64,000 nt of DNA from Lepidostoma basale (GCA_022606425.2 JAHDVF020000840.1:2728001-2792000), one strand, 5' to 3'; positions 50,370 to 60,330 are shown, numbered from the stretch's first letter. Numbers and translations: made by a program. The notes: generated by a model from the sequence alone, not told the origin.

Positions 50370-50612
50370 AACTAATTAACCATTACGTCTGACATTTTTC
50401 ACTATGCATCGTGTCATGCACGCACGTCGTTTTCTCCAACTCCTCACGTGACCGAGTTTTAATATTTTATTGATTTGGTCGTTTACATTTTCAAATATAA
50501 TTTTTTCTTCAATCATTCTCTCCGTCTTGACGACTCTTTTTATTGTTTTGTTCTTTACGGTTTCTTGCGTACTCATTATATTTGCTTCTTTTAATATATT
50601 CGTCTTCACTTT
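50370..50612 (-). mobile_element. RTE-A fragment, minus strand, degraded
   Basis: Frame NDQINKILKLGHVRSWRKRR and ACMTRC on the minus strand, with RMIEEKIIFENV upstream. The stop region is deleted. Confidence 0.6.
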
Positions 50613-51261
50613 GTGTTATGGATTCGTATTTTCCCAAATGAGCTAAAAAAAAGGTCGCCAAAATTTTCGAGCGTCAGATTTTCCCCAATGAGCGTAAAAA
50701 AATGTTGCCAACGAATTATGTTTTTTTTTCGCCTGATTTAGCTCTGTGTAAATCAATTTTAGAGAAGCAGTGTGTCTACACGAAATAGGTGAAATCGGCA
50801 AGGGGTCTAAGGGACAAAAAAGTTTGGGAACCTCTGGTTTTAAAGATCTTATTATGTGTACGTTAGTAAATGATTTGATTGTGGAACGTGCGTTCAGCGA
50901 TAAAAATGAGGGATGCAATAACTACACATCCAGAAACACTCGAAATTCAAGCGTAGAATCGTAGGAAAAAAATCTTATTCGATGGATCCCTTTGATTTAG
51001 ACACAAGAAACCCTAACCCGTCCCTGCGGGTATCGCGTGACCCGCCTGGAGCAGTCATCAATCCCGAATAAGCCCCGGGGCCCGAACACGAATCTTTATT
51101 GAGGAAGGAAAGACGAAACGAACGGAAATGAGAATCCCGTGGCGCACAATAAAAGAAAACCCACAACCCTGTTAGTGCTAACGAAAATATCACACTGTGC
51201 TTTTTCTCTCCTTGTTTCAAATACGAACGCACCAGAAGCCATGATGGTTTTCAAATTAGGC
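50613..51261. other. No gene; possible hAT remnant, then GC-rich patch
   Basis: 'agtttgggaacctctg' at about 50818-50835 resembles the 3' end of some hAT elements, but no matching 5' end or 8-bp duplication was found. 50980-51230 is GC-richer, single-copy, with no frame of interest. Confidence 0.35.
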
Positions 51262-51760
51262 ATTACTTAACTAACCGTCACGCCGTCTCCCTGAAAGGAT
51301 TGGCAGAAAGAATAGATGAACACACTGTTCTTTCCTGACATACAATACATCTCTCGCTTCCTCAACATTCATACAACTTATTATGCACGCACTTCGATTT
51401 CTCCGGCTCCTCACGTGACCGATATTCAATATTTGTTTTATTTGCTCGTGCCACGTTTTCTTCGGTCTTCCTTTATATCTTGTTCCGTTTACATCGTTAA
51501 CATATACATTTTTTCACAAACCGTCTTAATGATCTTTTCATTATTTTGTTCATCACAATTTCATTCGCACTGCATTCACTTCGCATATTTTCACTCGACA
51601 CTATCATTCACAGATTTTCCACACATTCGTCTAAGAGATCTCATTTCTACGGAATTACATTTATTCTACCTTCATCCTTCTTATACCAGATCCATGCTTC
51701 ACTTCCATATACTCGTATATGGGTCGGTACAGAACACATCCATACGTATTATTAGGTATT
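51262..51760 (-). mobile_element. RTE-A 3' end, minus strand
   Basis: Runs from the reversed stop region ('gtcacgccgtctccctgaa') to the LMYGSEAWIW block near 51710. Deletion at the MVKK/FGHM region. The 168-codon plus-strand frame across it (51316-51822) is an accidental opposite-strand frame: it is the reverse complement of RTE-A coding sequence. Confidence 0.75.
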
Positions 51761-52211
51761 TATCACGTTTGCCGTTCTGTTTTTATAATATGTATATTGT
51801 TCCTAGAGCATTTTCTTCCTAGTTTCTAGATAATAACACCAATAATATTAGAATTTATTTTTATATAACCAAACATAACAGAAACATTTCGTAATTACGA
51901 AGAATAAATTGGGTCATATTTAGCGTGAACCCATGTCCTCTTAATCAGGAAGCAAGCTTTCTATTCACAAGACCACTACCCAGTATTATAAAATCAAAAG
52001 TACCACTTTTTCAAACGTTATATATATAAATATGTCAGCTACAATAAAATTCAAAATCCATTGTATTGCATATGAATCTTCTTGAATACCTGTAATACCA
52101 ATATTTAAATTCAGTAAATTTTACATAAATATTTGAAGATTAATTTTGTATAGAATCATGTATACCGCCCCTAATATGTATGTATATAAAGGACTCGGTT
52201 TGCAATAGTGT
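51761..52211. other. No gene seen; AT-rich
   Basis: Nothing recognised. Confidence 0.35.
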
Positions 52212-52292
52212 CTGTCAATGCCAACGAGCCTGGCGAAACCGGTCGCTGTCGGAATAAAGACGAAAGTGGAAGTAGTTAAAAAAAAACATCGC
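52212..52292 (+). repeat. Family E unit, plus strand
   Basis: 'tgccaacgagcctggcgaaa', 'ccggtcgctgtcg', 'aaagacgaaagtggaagtag'. Single arm. The 64-codon minus-strand frame over it is a shadow. Confidence 0.65.
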
Positions 52293-52299
52293 ACACCTG

Positions 52300-52365
52300 T
52301 TGGTTTCTTCGACACCTCATGTGGGCGACATTTAATAATTGATTGATTTTATCGTGCCACGTTTT
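52300..52365 (-). mobile_element. RTE-A scrap, minus strand
   Basis: 'cgacatttaataattgattg' and 'atcgtgccacgtttt': short part of the VGH...HDQI region. Confidence 0.5.
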
Positions 52366-52819
52366 ATGTAAGAAAATTATAATAAATAGCCGAAACCTAT
52401 TCAATATTATTGTTATGGATGACGTTAATTAGCATTTATTTCAAATTTGTTCGCAGGGTATGCCCACGTCAAGAGCTTGCAAACGAAAATCCTAATACAT
52501 GACTGGGATAACGTATCGGCAGTGATAAGATAAATGTCAGTTGTAGTTTTATGATCGGAATATTTAACCGTGAAAGTGGGTCACACGCTTGGTATTTTTA
52601 ATAATTCATGAAAACGCCTTATCAAAAACACATATTCTAGTCCAGAAGCACTAATAACCATTTGCGTTTGAGTACTTTTATCTCTGAACGATTGGAGAAA
52701 TTAAATATTTGTTCAATATAATGACAAATAATATTTAAATAAAAACAGACTTATTGATATAGAAGGCAGTCAAGACACTTACCGATTTTAGTAGTAAATT
52801 TCATTCTATTTTTATTTTT
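52366..52819. other. No gene seen
   Basis: Mixed composition; no repeat recognised. Confidence 0.35.
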
Positions 52820-53062
52820 CATGGGTTACTGAGGACATCGTGAGATGGAACATAATGCAGAGACGATTCTGACGAGATCAAGTAAACCGTATGGACACTC
52901 ACAGAATCGCAAACACAGATGCAAATGGGATACCCGCAGGCCATCGTCCACCTGGCAGGCAACCCAAAAGATGGCGAGATAGAGCTGGTCATATGCATTG
53001 CAAGAGGAGAGAAATTCCGAGACAACAGATCAAACGATATAAATGAAAAAGAGGAAGAAGTT
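52820..53062 (+). mobile_element. RTE-M 3' end, degraded
   Basis: EDIVRWNIMQRRF, stop, RDQVNRMDTHRIANT, GHRPPGRQPKRWRDR. Corresponds to VEDVVRRGRQRRRYW...VERM...RRPGRLPKRW of 1-322. A GAA-poor tail follows. Confidence 0.65.
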
Positions 53063-53904
53063 GTTGTCTAGAAATATTATTTGCAAGGTTATTCCAATAA
53101 TAAAATAAGGATATACGACAACCCTAAATATATTTTTTTTTAACATTATTACCAATTCTAAATATACATTTGCTGAAGAAATTATCAAACTTAAGGGAAA
53201 GATTTTCTACCCCTTATAAATATGGTTTTAACTTTTAATGTATATACTTTTCACACACGTTAAAAATTTCACAAAAATCAATACCAAATCCCAATCAATA
53301 CCAAGTCCCATAAAAATATATTGCGCATCATCACCAGAAAACCCATTAGGCATCCTTCGTCCATGTTGTTCAAAGAATATCCAATTCTTAGTATTCGACA
53401 ACTTTACATCAAAATATCAGCCATATTCTCCAAATATAAAATTTCGAATTCAAGATCACAACAGAACCGTCCCACAAGATATTCCTCTCACCATAATTTC
53501 AACATCTAACATCATATTTTATGTAATGGTCACGATACAGGCCATGTCTAGTGTGACAACTACAGTTCATAAACTTTTTTGGCAAATTATTGTTATAACA
53601 TGTAAAATAAATAAATAAATAAATAAAAATCGTTCTCCTTTTGTTTCCCACAATATTGTCGTACAACATAATCAGAACAAAATTAAAAATAATCCAGAAA
53701 CGTTCTCGGGCATGCGCATCGTGTTCATTTCGAATTACATTAGGAAAGAATCGAATTCCTCTCTCACTCCCTTGTACGAGTACATAATTTTGATTAATAG
53801 TAGACGAAGCAAATTATATAAATTTCGTAGGCAAATTAAACAGTTAGCATTTCATTACAACATCAATGAAGACGCCGTTTTAATTATATGTACAACAATT
53901 ACAA
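53063..53904. other. Two unassigned frames, no gene called
   Basis: A 126-codon plus frame (53238-53618) ending in a (TAAA)n microsatellite at 53607-53628 reads YSPNIKFRIQDHNRTVPQDI in part; AT-rich composition and Ser/Ile/Asn bias make it unreliable. A 78-codon frame (53712-53948) is likewise unassigned and runs into RTE-A. Confidence 0.3.
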
Positions 53905-54045
53905 CAAATCACGCCGTTTCTTCTAAATGGTATACAAAGAGAATATGAATCGCCACATCACTTTATCCTGAAACACCTCTCTCGCGTCCTAGACAAGTCA
54001 TACATGCACGACGATTCTTCTGATTTCTAACAGTTTTATTTCTCT
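53905..54045 (-). mobile_element. RTE-A scrap, minus strand
   Basis: Reversed stop region ('tcacgccgtttcttctaaat'), 'gaatcgccacatcactttat' and 'catacatgcacgacgattct'. Confidence 0.6.
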
Positions 54046-54112
54046 ACAATATAATAATCACAATAAAGAAGCAAATTTTCGGATATTTTTCTTGTCACTA
54101 TTGTACATAGAA

Positions 54113-54632
54113 AAACTAACTAACTTACTACCCATCACGCCGTCACCCCGAAGGGGTAGGCAGAAATAATGGACTGCCACACTTTTCTTCCCTAACATAT
54201 TTCTCTCGCTTCCTCAAGAGTCATACATCGTGTCATGTACGCGCTTCGATTTCTCTGACTCTTCACGTGGCCGACATTCAATATTTGATGTATTTGATCG
54301 TGCCACGTTTTCCTCGGTCTTCCTTTATTTCTAGTTCCATTTACATCGTTAACATATACTTTTTAAACCATTATTTTTTCATTCATTCTTTCCATATGTC
54401 CAAACCATCTTAATGATCCTTTCATTATTTTGTTCACAACACCATCATTCCCACCGCATTCGATTCTTATATTTTCATTCGACACTATATCATACACAGA
54501 GTATCCACACATTCGTCTAAGAGATCTCATTTCTACTGCATTTATTCTACTTTCATCCTTCTTTTGCCAGTTCTATACTTCGCTTCCATACATAAGGGTC
54601 GGTAGAAGAACACCATTGTGCACTGCCATTGT
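54113..54632 (-). mobile_element. RTE-A 3' end, minus strand, complete C-terminal region
   Basis: From reversed tail to MAVHNGVLLPTLMYGSEV. Minus-strand coding: KDESRINAVEMRSLRRMCGY, MKGSLRWFGHMERMNEKIMV, stop, KVYVNDVNGTRNKGRPRKTW, NVGHVKSQRNR. It closely resembles 732-1265 (CxYSVYD variant). Two or more stops. Confidence 0.8.
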
Positions 54633-54639
54633 AATATAA

Positions 54640-54872
54640 TAATAATAAATTGGATAATTTATAGAGCGCCATTTTTATGAATTACTCATCTCAAGGGTGC
54701 TGTAGAAGATGCTCCGTTTTATAGAGATATAAAAGATATTAAAAAAAAATAATGTTAACAATAATAATAAACATATTTAGTATGAGGGCTGCACCTGACG
54801 TAGTCGATCAGCCCTTCTGTCAGGAAATGATATTTTGAAAAGGTGCGTTTTAAGACTCGATCGATTGTACAT
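54640..54872 (-). mobile_element. CR1/L2-like 3' end, minus strand
   Basis: 'gagggctgcacctgacgtag', 'gaaaaggtgcgttttaagac' and 'atttatagagcgcca' are the reverse of blocks in 26785-27060; RLKTHLF is encoded on the minus strand. Confidence 0.6.
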
Positions 54873-54884
54873 AATTATTATTAT

Positions 54885-54960
54885 TTATTATTATTATTTT
54901 GTTGAAAAAACTCCTTACATCATTTCAGCGCGAGCCAAATCGATGTAAAGGGTGAAAAAA
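54885..54960 (-). mobile_element. SINE 3' tail segment, minus strand
   Basis: (ATT)n then 'ctccttacatcatttcagcg' and 'gagccaaatcgatgtaaa'. Body and head missing. Confidence 0.6.
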
Positions 54961-54984
54961 AAAAGAAAATCAAAGTAAATATAC

Positions 54985-55370
54985 ATAGTACCTTATGAAT
55001 AGGAAAAGCCAGTTATTTGCTTGCTGCCTTTATCGTAAGGGTATATACGAATTCGCCATAATTGCATATTTTGCAACCTCATTTAAGAGACGAATCGCTT
55101 CCAATGCAGGAGGGCCTCTGTGCGGCAATTTGGGGCATAAAATAATATATGTCCCCTTGCTCTGCTGTAACTATGGGGAACGTACAGATTTAGCTCCTTC
55201 AGTATTCCTGGATTGAAAAAACCTCCGGATAATAGCTTAAAAAAATGCTTTCTCAGAAAGATAATTCGATATATACATAGAAGAATATGCGTAGTATTCC
55301 TAAAAGAGAAAATTGTCGCAAGATTCCAAAACGGTAATATGTTTTTTTTAACGCGGTAGGTACCTAACAC
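54985..55370 (-). mobile_element. Third Jockey-like RT C-terminal fragment
   Basis: Minus-strand frame reads ILLCIYRIIFLRKHFFKLLS, GGFFNPGILKELNLYVPHSY, RARGHILFYAPNCRTEALLH, matching FKLLRG...P..L..L.L.VP...R....FY.P..RT typical after the Jockey palm domain. AT-rich and diverged; a continuing remnant lies at 54985-55080. Confidence 0.55.
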
Positions 55371-55744
55371 GCGAAAAAACAAAAGAGTTTTTTTTATAGC
55401 AAGAGTTGAGATTCCCCAAGGTTCAAAACTTTGGCCGGGGATTGTGGCGTCGTGCTCTATCGGGTGAAAATTTCCGACGCCGGCGGAGGGAGGCCGAGGT
55501 ATGTAAAGTGAGATCGTTTTTAACAACCCGGAAGGTTCCGTACAATCGCATTAATCCTCGGCGTGGAACATCACCATCATTAGTGTCACACACTTTGCGA
55601 GAGTAATTGTGCGCGCGGTGTGTGGTAAATTACCCTGTTGGCCTTTGAAATAAGGACGAGAGATTTTTCGGCCGGAAAAATTATGGAATACACGGAATAT
55701 TCTGGCAAATTTACTTTCACCAAGAACACATTTGCTGGCAATGG
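55371..55744. other. GC-rich single-copy patch, no gene
   Basis: 55430-55640 is GC-rich. 'gag|gtatgtaaagtgag' at 55498-55511 resembles a splice donor, but no coding exon or acceptor supports it. Confidence 0.3.
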
Positions 55745-55960
55745 ATTCTTAATTATTCTTCTTTAGTCGTCTTTACTGCTGGATGAAGGCCTTTCCAAAC
55801 ATTCTCCATTTTTATCTACCCTGTTTGACTGCGACTCTCATCCATCTTCTTCCCCCGACTGGAATAAGGTCGTCAGCCCATCCTTTTGGGGTCGGCCGAT
55901 GCTCCATTTTTTATATATTTTTTCAATGCCCAAAGTGATATGTCTGATGATATAATTCCA
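55745..55960 (-). mobile_element. RTE-B-like 3' end, minus strand
   Basis: The minus strand reads GRPQKDGLTTLFQSGEEDG and, in other frames, DDLIPVGG...KWMRVA and GKAFIQQ-like traces up to 'ctttactgctggatgaagg' near the 3' end. Strongly frameshifted. Confidence 0.55.
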
Positions 55961-56029
55961 GTCGCGGAAGAAGATAGATGAAAGTAGCGTAGGATAGAGG
56001 AAAATGGAGACTCTTTGAAGAGGCCTACA

Positions 56030-56226
56030 TCCGGCACGATCAAATAAATCAAATATTGAATGTCGGCCACGTGTGGAGTCAGAGAAATCGACGCGCATGC
56101 ATGACACGATGTATGAATGTTAAGGAATCAAGAGAAATATATCAGGAAAGAAAATATTTTGCAGTCCATTCTTTCTGCCTACCCCTTCGGGGAGACGGCG
56201 TGATGGTTAGTTAGTTAGTTAGTTAG
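56030..56226 (+). mobile_element. RTE-A 3' end, plus strand
   Basis: HDQINQILNVGHVWSQRNRR, ACMTRCMNVKESREIYQERK, then FCSPFFLPTPSG (frameshift at the end), five TTAG units. Short 5'-truncated copy. Confidence 0.75.
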
Positions 56227-56552
56227 TTTTATTTTCCATTCTTTAGTTTATTTTTCTCGACATGTATCGAAGGTTTTATACCTTTCTATCAGCTTTTATG
56301 TTATCCTAATTATGGAGGCATGAAATCTTCGCAAAATGTAAAAAAATCGCAAAAATGGACAAAAATAGTTTTAATTTACAAAATCTTATTATGGATCTAT
56401 CCATCTATCTTCAAAGCTTTAAGTTTACAAAAAAGGCATTATTTCGTTACGTACGAGTACATGGCACTTAATATTTTAATTAAAACTCAGAAAATGCAAT
56501 TTAAGTGACATTTTTTTTATATGAAATGATTAGATAATAAATATTAATATGA
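56227..56552. other. J scrap and unassigned AT-rich DNA
   Basis: 56245-56295 has 'agtttatttttctcgacatg', 'tatcgaaggttttatacc': a piece of J on the minus strand. The 17-bp target duplication of K begins at 56536. Confidence 0.4.
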
Positions 56553-56789
56553 TGGTTGAGGTTTTTGGTTTGTAAAACTCGATTATAATTATTGTATATA
56601 ATAATAAACGCGATTGTTTAATGGTTTTACTTGATTTAATTCATATAATTACTTATATAAATAGTAGTTACAAGGCAGTTTGAAAATGCCCTCGCAAGGC
56701 GAAACAAATTTGTAACTACTATTTATATAATTAATTATATGAATTAAATCAAGTAAAACCTTTAAACAATCGCGTTTATTATTATATAC
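56553..56789. repeat. K foldback with UUGAAAA hammerhead-like core and 17-bp target duplication
   Basis: Arms of about 80 bp ('acgcgattgttta', 'acttgatttaattcatataa') are flanked by AATAAATATTAATATGA (56536-56552 and 56790-56806, exact). Core: AGT, TTGAAAA (56680-56686), unpaired T, GCC-CTCGCAA-GGC, GAAA (56701-56704), CAAATTTGTA with stem III ACAA/TTGT and triplet GUA, then ACT pairing with AGT. All positions are consistent with a hammerhead if U3-A8 replaces C3-G8. Confidence 0.8.
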
Positions 56790-56885
56790 AATAAATATTA
56801 ATATGAACCAAATCCAACGATCTATTAGATGACTATTACAAACTATTAATTAATATCAAAAGAATAGAATCGTTGATATAACAGA

Positions 56886-57345
56886 CTATATGTTTGATGT
56901 GTTTTTGGGTAACGCCGTGTGATAACTCCTTCTCGACCGACGTTTCGGAGATCGTTGCAGTTATCACACGGTGTTACCCAAAAACATCATCATCATCCTA
57001 AGCTCGACAGCCCTGGGTGGGCCTTGGCTGAATCCAGGAGCTTCCTCCATTCTTGTCTGTTTGATGCCCCCATTCTCCAATTTCTCACTTGCAACACCGA
57101 TGCATCCGTGTTGACACTGTCCATCCATCGCATTTTGGGCCTTCCTGGTCTTCTACGTCCCTGTGGTACTGAGAGCGTGAGGCGTTTTGTAGGGTTGTCG
57201 TCGTCCATTCTGATTATGTGACCAGCCCATCTCAGGCGCCCTACTTTGATGGATCTGATCACATCGGGCTCTTTATAGATATCATATAGCTCTCGGTTAT
57301 ATCGACGACCCAAAAATTACCCAAAAACACATCAAACATATTGCT
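56886..57345. repeat. L foldback interrupted by an RTE 3' end
   Basis: Arm 56888-56928 ('tatgtttgatgtgtttttgg', 'aacgccgtgtgataact') is inverted at 56960-56986 plus 57330-57340 after removing the insert. The tip reads, on the minus strand, GATCTCC-GAAAC-GTCG-GTC-GAGAAGG, the 3' half of a hammerhead; CUGAAGA is not present in this copy (compare 20968). Confidence 0.7.
56987..57316 (-). mobile_element. RTE-type 3' end inserted in L, 13-bp target duplication
   Basis: TTACCCAAAAACA flanks it (56974-56986, 57317-57329). The minus-strand frame 57313-56993 is open for 106 codons: YNRELYDIYKEPDVIRSIKV, GRLRWAGHIIRMDDDNPTKR, GRRRPGRPKMRWMDSV, LQVRNWRMGASNRQEWRKLL, DSAKAHPGLSSLG, stop. A (GAT)n tail follows. 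This is another RTE-type C-terminal lineage (recalled pattern), and the unbroken frame suggests a fairly recent insertion. Confidence 0.85.
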
Positions 57346-57904
57346 GCCAACCGTGAAAATCTACGCAATTATTACAGACTATGTATACAAATGGATCAAT
57401 ATTATGTTCAAGTCCAAAAAGATCAAATAAGAAAGCGGTTAAAAATCGGAAACCGATCGTAATACAAAGTCGCTCCAAGAAATACAAATGCAACAAGCCG
57501 GGAATAAACAACGCTTGTCAGTCGCGAACCGACAGGCCGTGGGAGGAGACGGATAAAGGTTGTCGCACCGCTTCCTCCTCCAATCATTCGTCTAGCAATA
57601 TTCTGGAACATTGTTCATCGGAATTGCGTCTCCACCGACGGCTATTTGTGGTGCCGTTTCTCCCGGCGACTGCCGGATACCAGCACCCAGGGCATCACAG
57701 TGCTTTCTCATCCGCACCGCGAGACGCCGCGTCTCTCGCTGGGATTGCGAAGCGCTCTGACTCGGCCAAACGGAAACAGTATGCGGATTTAGTATCAGAA
57801 ATTATTCAAGCAGACAACAAGAGCGCCGTTGTGAGTTGGACGTGACCTCGCACCATGCCTTTTATTCTTGAATTTGCAAGAGTTAAAGCGAGAAATATTT
57901 ATGA
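57346..57904 (+). other. Unassigned 154-codon open frame in GC-rich DNA
   Basis: 57381-57845 is open on the plus strand (MYTNGSILCSSPKRSNKKAV ... AKRKQYADLVSEIIQADNKS, stop). It is rich in Ser, Lys and Arg, with no domain, signal or membrane segment that I recognise. It is the longest frame not explained by an element. The last 30 residues (KRKQYADLVSEIIQ) look helical. Length may be due to local GC content. I would not call a gene without transcript evidence. Confidence 0.3.
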
Positions 57905-57987
57905 ATTTCATTTCATTTAATTTATTTTAATAAAAATCACAAACATTACAGACATCATAATTCCAGATCGTTTGCAATTACATTATA
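57905..57987 (+). mobile_element. Jockey-like 3' terminus
   Basis: 'tttaataaaaatcacaaac', 'cagatcgtttgcaattacat' matches 13055-13135, the same Jockey-like group, here as an isolated terminus cut by RTE-A. The orientation of the fragment matches the reversed copy at 13050, so the element strand is probably minus; I list it as seen on plus. Confidence 0.55.
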
Positions 57988-58027
57988 ACTAACTAACTAA
58001 CTTACTAACTAACTAACCATCACGCCG

Positions 58028-58616
58028 CACAGTGGGCTGAAAAAAAAGAGCTCCCATAGACTTAGCGTCACTCGAAAATCAAGTACCTAATTTTGAAAAA
58101 AAAAAAATATGCCTGCGTATTTCTTTACTAAATAGAAATATTTTATGTCAAATAACTTTTTTTGATAAAGCTATTATTTAATAAGTTATTTGCAAATTTC
58201 TTTTTTTTATGTATGGAGATAAACAGTTTTTTTAGTTTTTTTCCTAATTCTTAAAATTTCTTAAAAAATTGCTTTCTGAATCATAAAATTCATCACTTAA
58301 GTTATATTATCACTAAACCCTGAATCTCGGAAACCTTCGGAACATTGACATTTTCAACTTTAAAAATAAAAAAAACAGTTTTTTTAATTTTATTCCTTAT
58401 TCTTAAGCTTTCTTAAAAAATTGCTTTCTGTACCATAAAATCCATCATATAAACTATATATTATCACTAAGGCCTGAATCTCGGAAACCTTCGGAACATT
58501 GACATTTTCAACTTTAAAAATATAAAATAAATATTTTATGCACGCACGTTATTAAAATAGTACTAACTGCAATTGTATGTCCTTTCTTCATGAAGCTTCA
58601 TTTTCAGTCCACTGTG
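58028..58616. mobile_element. Transib-like MITE (589 bp), CACAGTG ends, CGCCG target duplication
   Basis: Left end CACAGTGGGCTGAAAA and complement of right end CACAGTGGACTGAAAA are flanked by a perfect 5-bp duplication CGCCG (58023-58027, 58617-58621). Transib elements have CACWRTG termini like the V(D)J recombination heptamer and make 5-bp GC-rich duplications. No transposase frame. Two tandem units of about 152 bp fill the right half. Inserted in RTE-A. Confidence 0.85.
58221..58528 (+). repeat. Two 152-bp tandem units inside the Transib-like MITE
   Basis: Both contain 'aaacagtttttttagttt', 'aaaaaattgctttctg', 'ctgaatctcggaaaccttcg' and 'gaacattgacattttcaact'. Starts at 58221 and 58373. 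Confidence 0.8.
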
Positions 58617-58830
58617 CGCCGCCCCGAAGGGGTAGGCAGAAAGAATGGACTGACACACTTTTCTTTCCTGATATATTTCTCTCGCTTCCTCAACATTCAT
58701 ACACTGTGTCATGCACGCGCGTCGATTTCTCTGACTCCTCACATGGCCGACTTTCAATTGTTGATTTATTTGATCGTGCCACGTTTTCCTTAGTCTTCCT
58801 CTATTTCTGGTTCCATTTACATCATTAATC

Positions 58831-59317
58831 GTGAATATTATATATAGTGCATTTATAAACATCTCAATTAGATTTAAACTGTTTAATTGGGTCTAATTTG
58901 GTATATTGTATCCGCTCTTTAATTTTCGTTTTACAAGTTTAGAGTTTGAGCTAGTGCCAGCTTGAAATTTATGGCAAAACTAAGATTAAAGCAACGCTGT
59001 AATTACGCAACAGAATATTCCTAATTTTTAATTAGAATTAAACATCAAATTAATTAAGATTTAAAAACACGCACAAGACTAAAATTTAATTATACTCCTA
59101 TCTAAAATCTTTGGTTTTTGTTTTTAAGAAATTGATAATGAATATAGTATTCCTGTGCCAACATTTATTACGCGATCATAAAATACGATTTTATATAATA
59201 TCTAAACTTTAATTAATGAAATACAAAACGAAAACGTTATGAACCAAAATACAGATTTTTCTACTTTATGAGTTAATTTATTATTAAATATAATAATAAA
59301 ACATTTATCATATGTAA
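58831..59317. other. No gene seen; AT-rich
   Basis: Nothing recognised. Confidence 0.35.
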
Positions 59318-59525
59318 GAAGCCCGAGGAAAACGTGGCACGATCAAATAAATCAAATATTGAATGTCGGCCACGTGAAGAGTCAGAGAAATCGACGCGCG
59401 TGCATGACACGATGTATGAATGTTGAGGAAGCGAGAGAAATATGTCAGAAAATAAGAGTGTGGCAGTCCATTCTTTCTGCCTACCCCTTCGGTGAGACGA
59501 CGTGGGGTTAGTTAGTTAGTTACTT
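59318..59525 (+). mobile_element. RTE-A 3' end, plus strand
   Basis: RPRKTWHDQINQILNVGHVK, SQRNRRACMTRCMNVEEARE and QSILSAYPFGE-like end, TTAG tail. Near identical to the C-terminus at 732-1265. Confidence 0.8.
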
Positions 59526-59534
59526 AGTCATATT

Positions 59535-59620
59535 TGTATCTTAACCACTTTGTTTGTAATTAACACTAACCGGTTTCACTCCCGCCGGAGCTTCTTCAGG
59601 GTAACATAATATACTGATTG
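59535..59620 (-). repeat. Family I unit with hammerhead motif
   Basis: 'aacactaaccggtttcactc', 'ccgccggagcttcttcaggg' reversed; no inverted partner found nearby. 59625-59735 next to it has an F-like 'gagtgacatgtttcgac'. Confidence 0.6.
59563..59604 (-). ncRNA. Hammerhead ribozyme motif, I1, intact core
   Basis: Minus strand: CTGAAGA (complement of 59593-59599), unpaired A, stem II GCTCC-GGCG-GGAGT, GAAA (59574-59577), CCGGTT with stem III AC/GT and CG loop, triplet GUU. Stem I is weak at the first pair. Confidence 0.65.
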
Positions 59621-59769
59621 GTAACTGAATATACTAATTATGTTTTATTTAATCTTGAAAAAAGGAACAATTGTATACATTTTATTGTATTTTGTTGGAG
59701 TGACATGTTTCGACTGGTAGTTAGTGTATTTAATTGGTTTTGAAAATCGTTAAAAATGATAACGTTTAT

Positions 59770-60330
59770 TGTTTCGTCAACTTGTCTCCATCCACTGCAG
59801 TACGTAAGCCTATACACCCCCACGCCCTCTCTCTCGTTCTCTCGCCAGTGTTCTCCAGGCCCTTCCAGCCGTCCGCACAATATCATCGCTCCACCTGGTA
59901 GGCTGTCTCCCGACACTTTTCCGGCCCAAATTTGGCCTCCATTCATTAACCCTCTGCCTCCATCTTCCATCATCCCATCGACTAACATGACCAGCCCACT
60001 CCAACTTCATCCTCGTAATGCGTATCCCTACAGTGACCCTGGTGCGTCTGGGTATATGGTATCTAAGCGAGATACCCAACATGGATCTTTCCATGGCATG
60101 TTATGCGACTTTGATTTTATGCATTGCTTCTTTAGTTAACGTCCATGTCTCGCATCTTTGTGGCATGTTCGACTTGAAGATGTTGCCCAGCCTTCCGAAT
60201 ACCAACCGAGCTGTATTTTCCTATCAATCTCCTTGACTTGACCTCCTCTTCCAAAAGCCAACAGATGACCAAGGTACACATTTTCAAGCACCGCTTCTAC
60301 ATTTTTTTTATGGATTTTAATGTCTTCAAT
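59770..60330 (-). mobile_element. RTE-B-like RT, about 560 bp, minus strand
   Basis: On the minus strand: LENVYLGHLLAFGRGGQVKE, IDRKIQLGW (upstream RT segment), then frame shifts. MERSMLGISLRYHIPRR, RMKLEWAGHVSRWDDGRWRQ, VNEWRPNLGRKSVGRQPTRW, SDDIVRTAGRAWRTLARERE and a YVLQWMETS-like end complete it. It carries more of the RT than other RTE-B copies. The 127-codon plus-strand frame is a shadow. Confidence 0.8.

Larger units (their letters stand above)
57988..58830 (-). mobile_element. RTE-A 3' end, minus strand, split by a Transib-like MITE
   Basis: 57988-58027 is the reversed tail (actaactaact) and 'catcacgccg'; 58617-58830 resumes at 'cgccgccccgaaggggtagg' through RRAC and RPRKTWH to 'ccatttacatcatta'. 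It reads QSILSAYPFGAA, NVEEAREIYQERKVCQ and RLRKTWHDQINQQLKVGHVR on the minus strand. Confidence 0.8.

Noticed and set aside
50745..50836. hAT transposon end 'gtttgggaacctctg'
   Set aside because: No opposite inverted end or 8-bp duplication found; left as a remark only.
51316..51822. 168-codon open frame on the plus strand
   Set aside because: It lies antisense over a minus-strand RTE-A copy; its residues (FHSHCIHFAYFHS) are just the reverse complement of conserved RT coding sequence.
53238..53618. 126-codon frame as a viral-like or transposon protein
   Set aside because: I considered a remote capsid-type resemblance, but the AT-driven composition and the microsatellite end make it unreliable.
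55498..55511. Splice donor after a possible exon
   Set aside because: A single donor-like string without an open coding exon, acceptor or protein similarity is not evidence of a gene.
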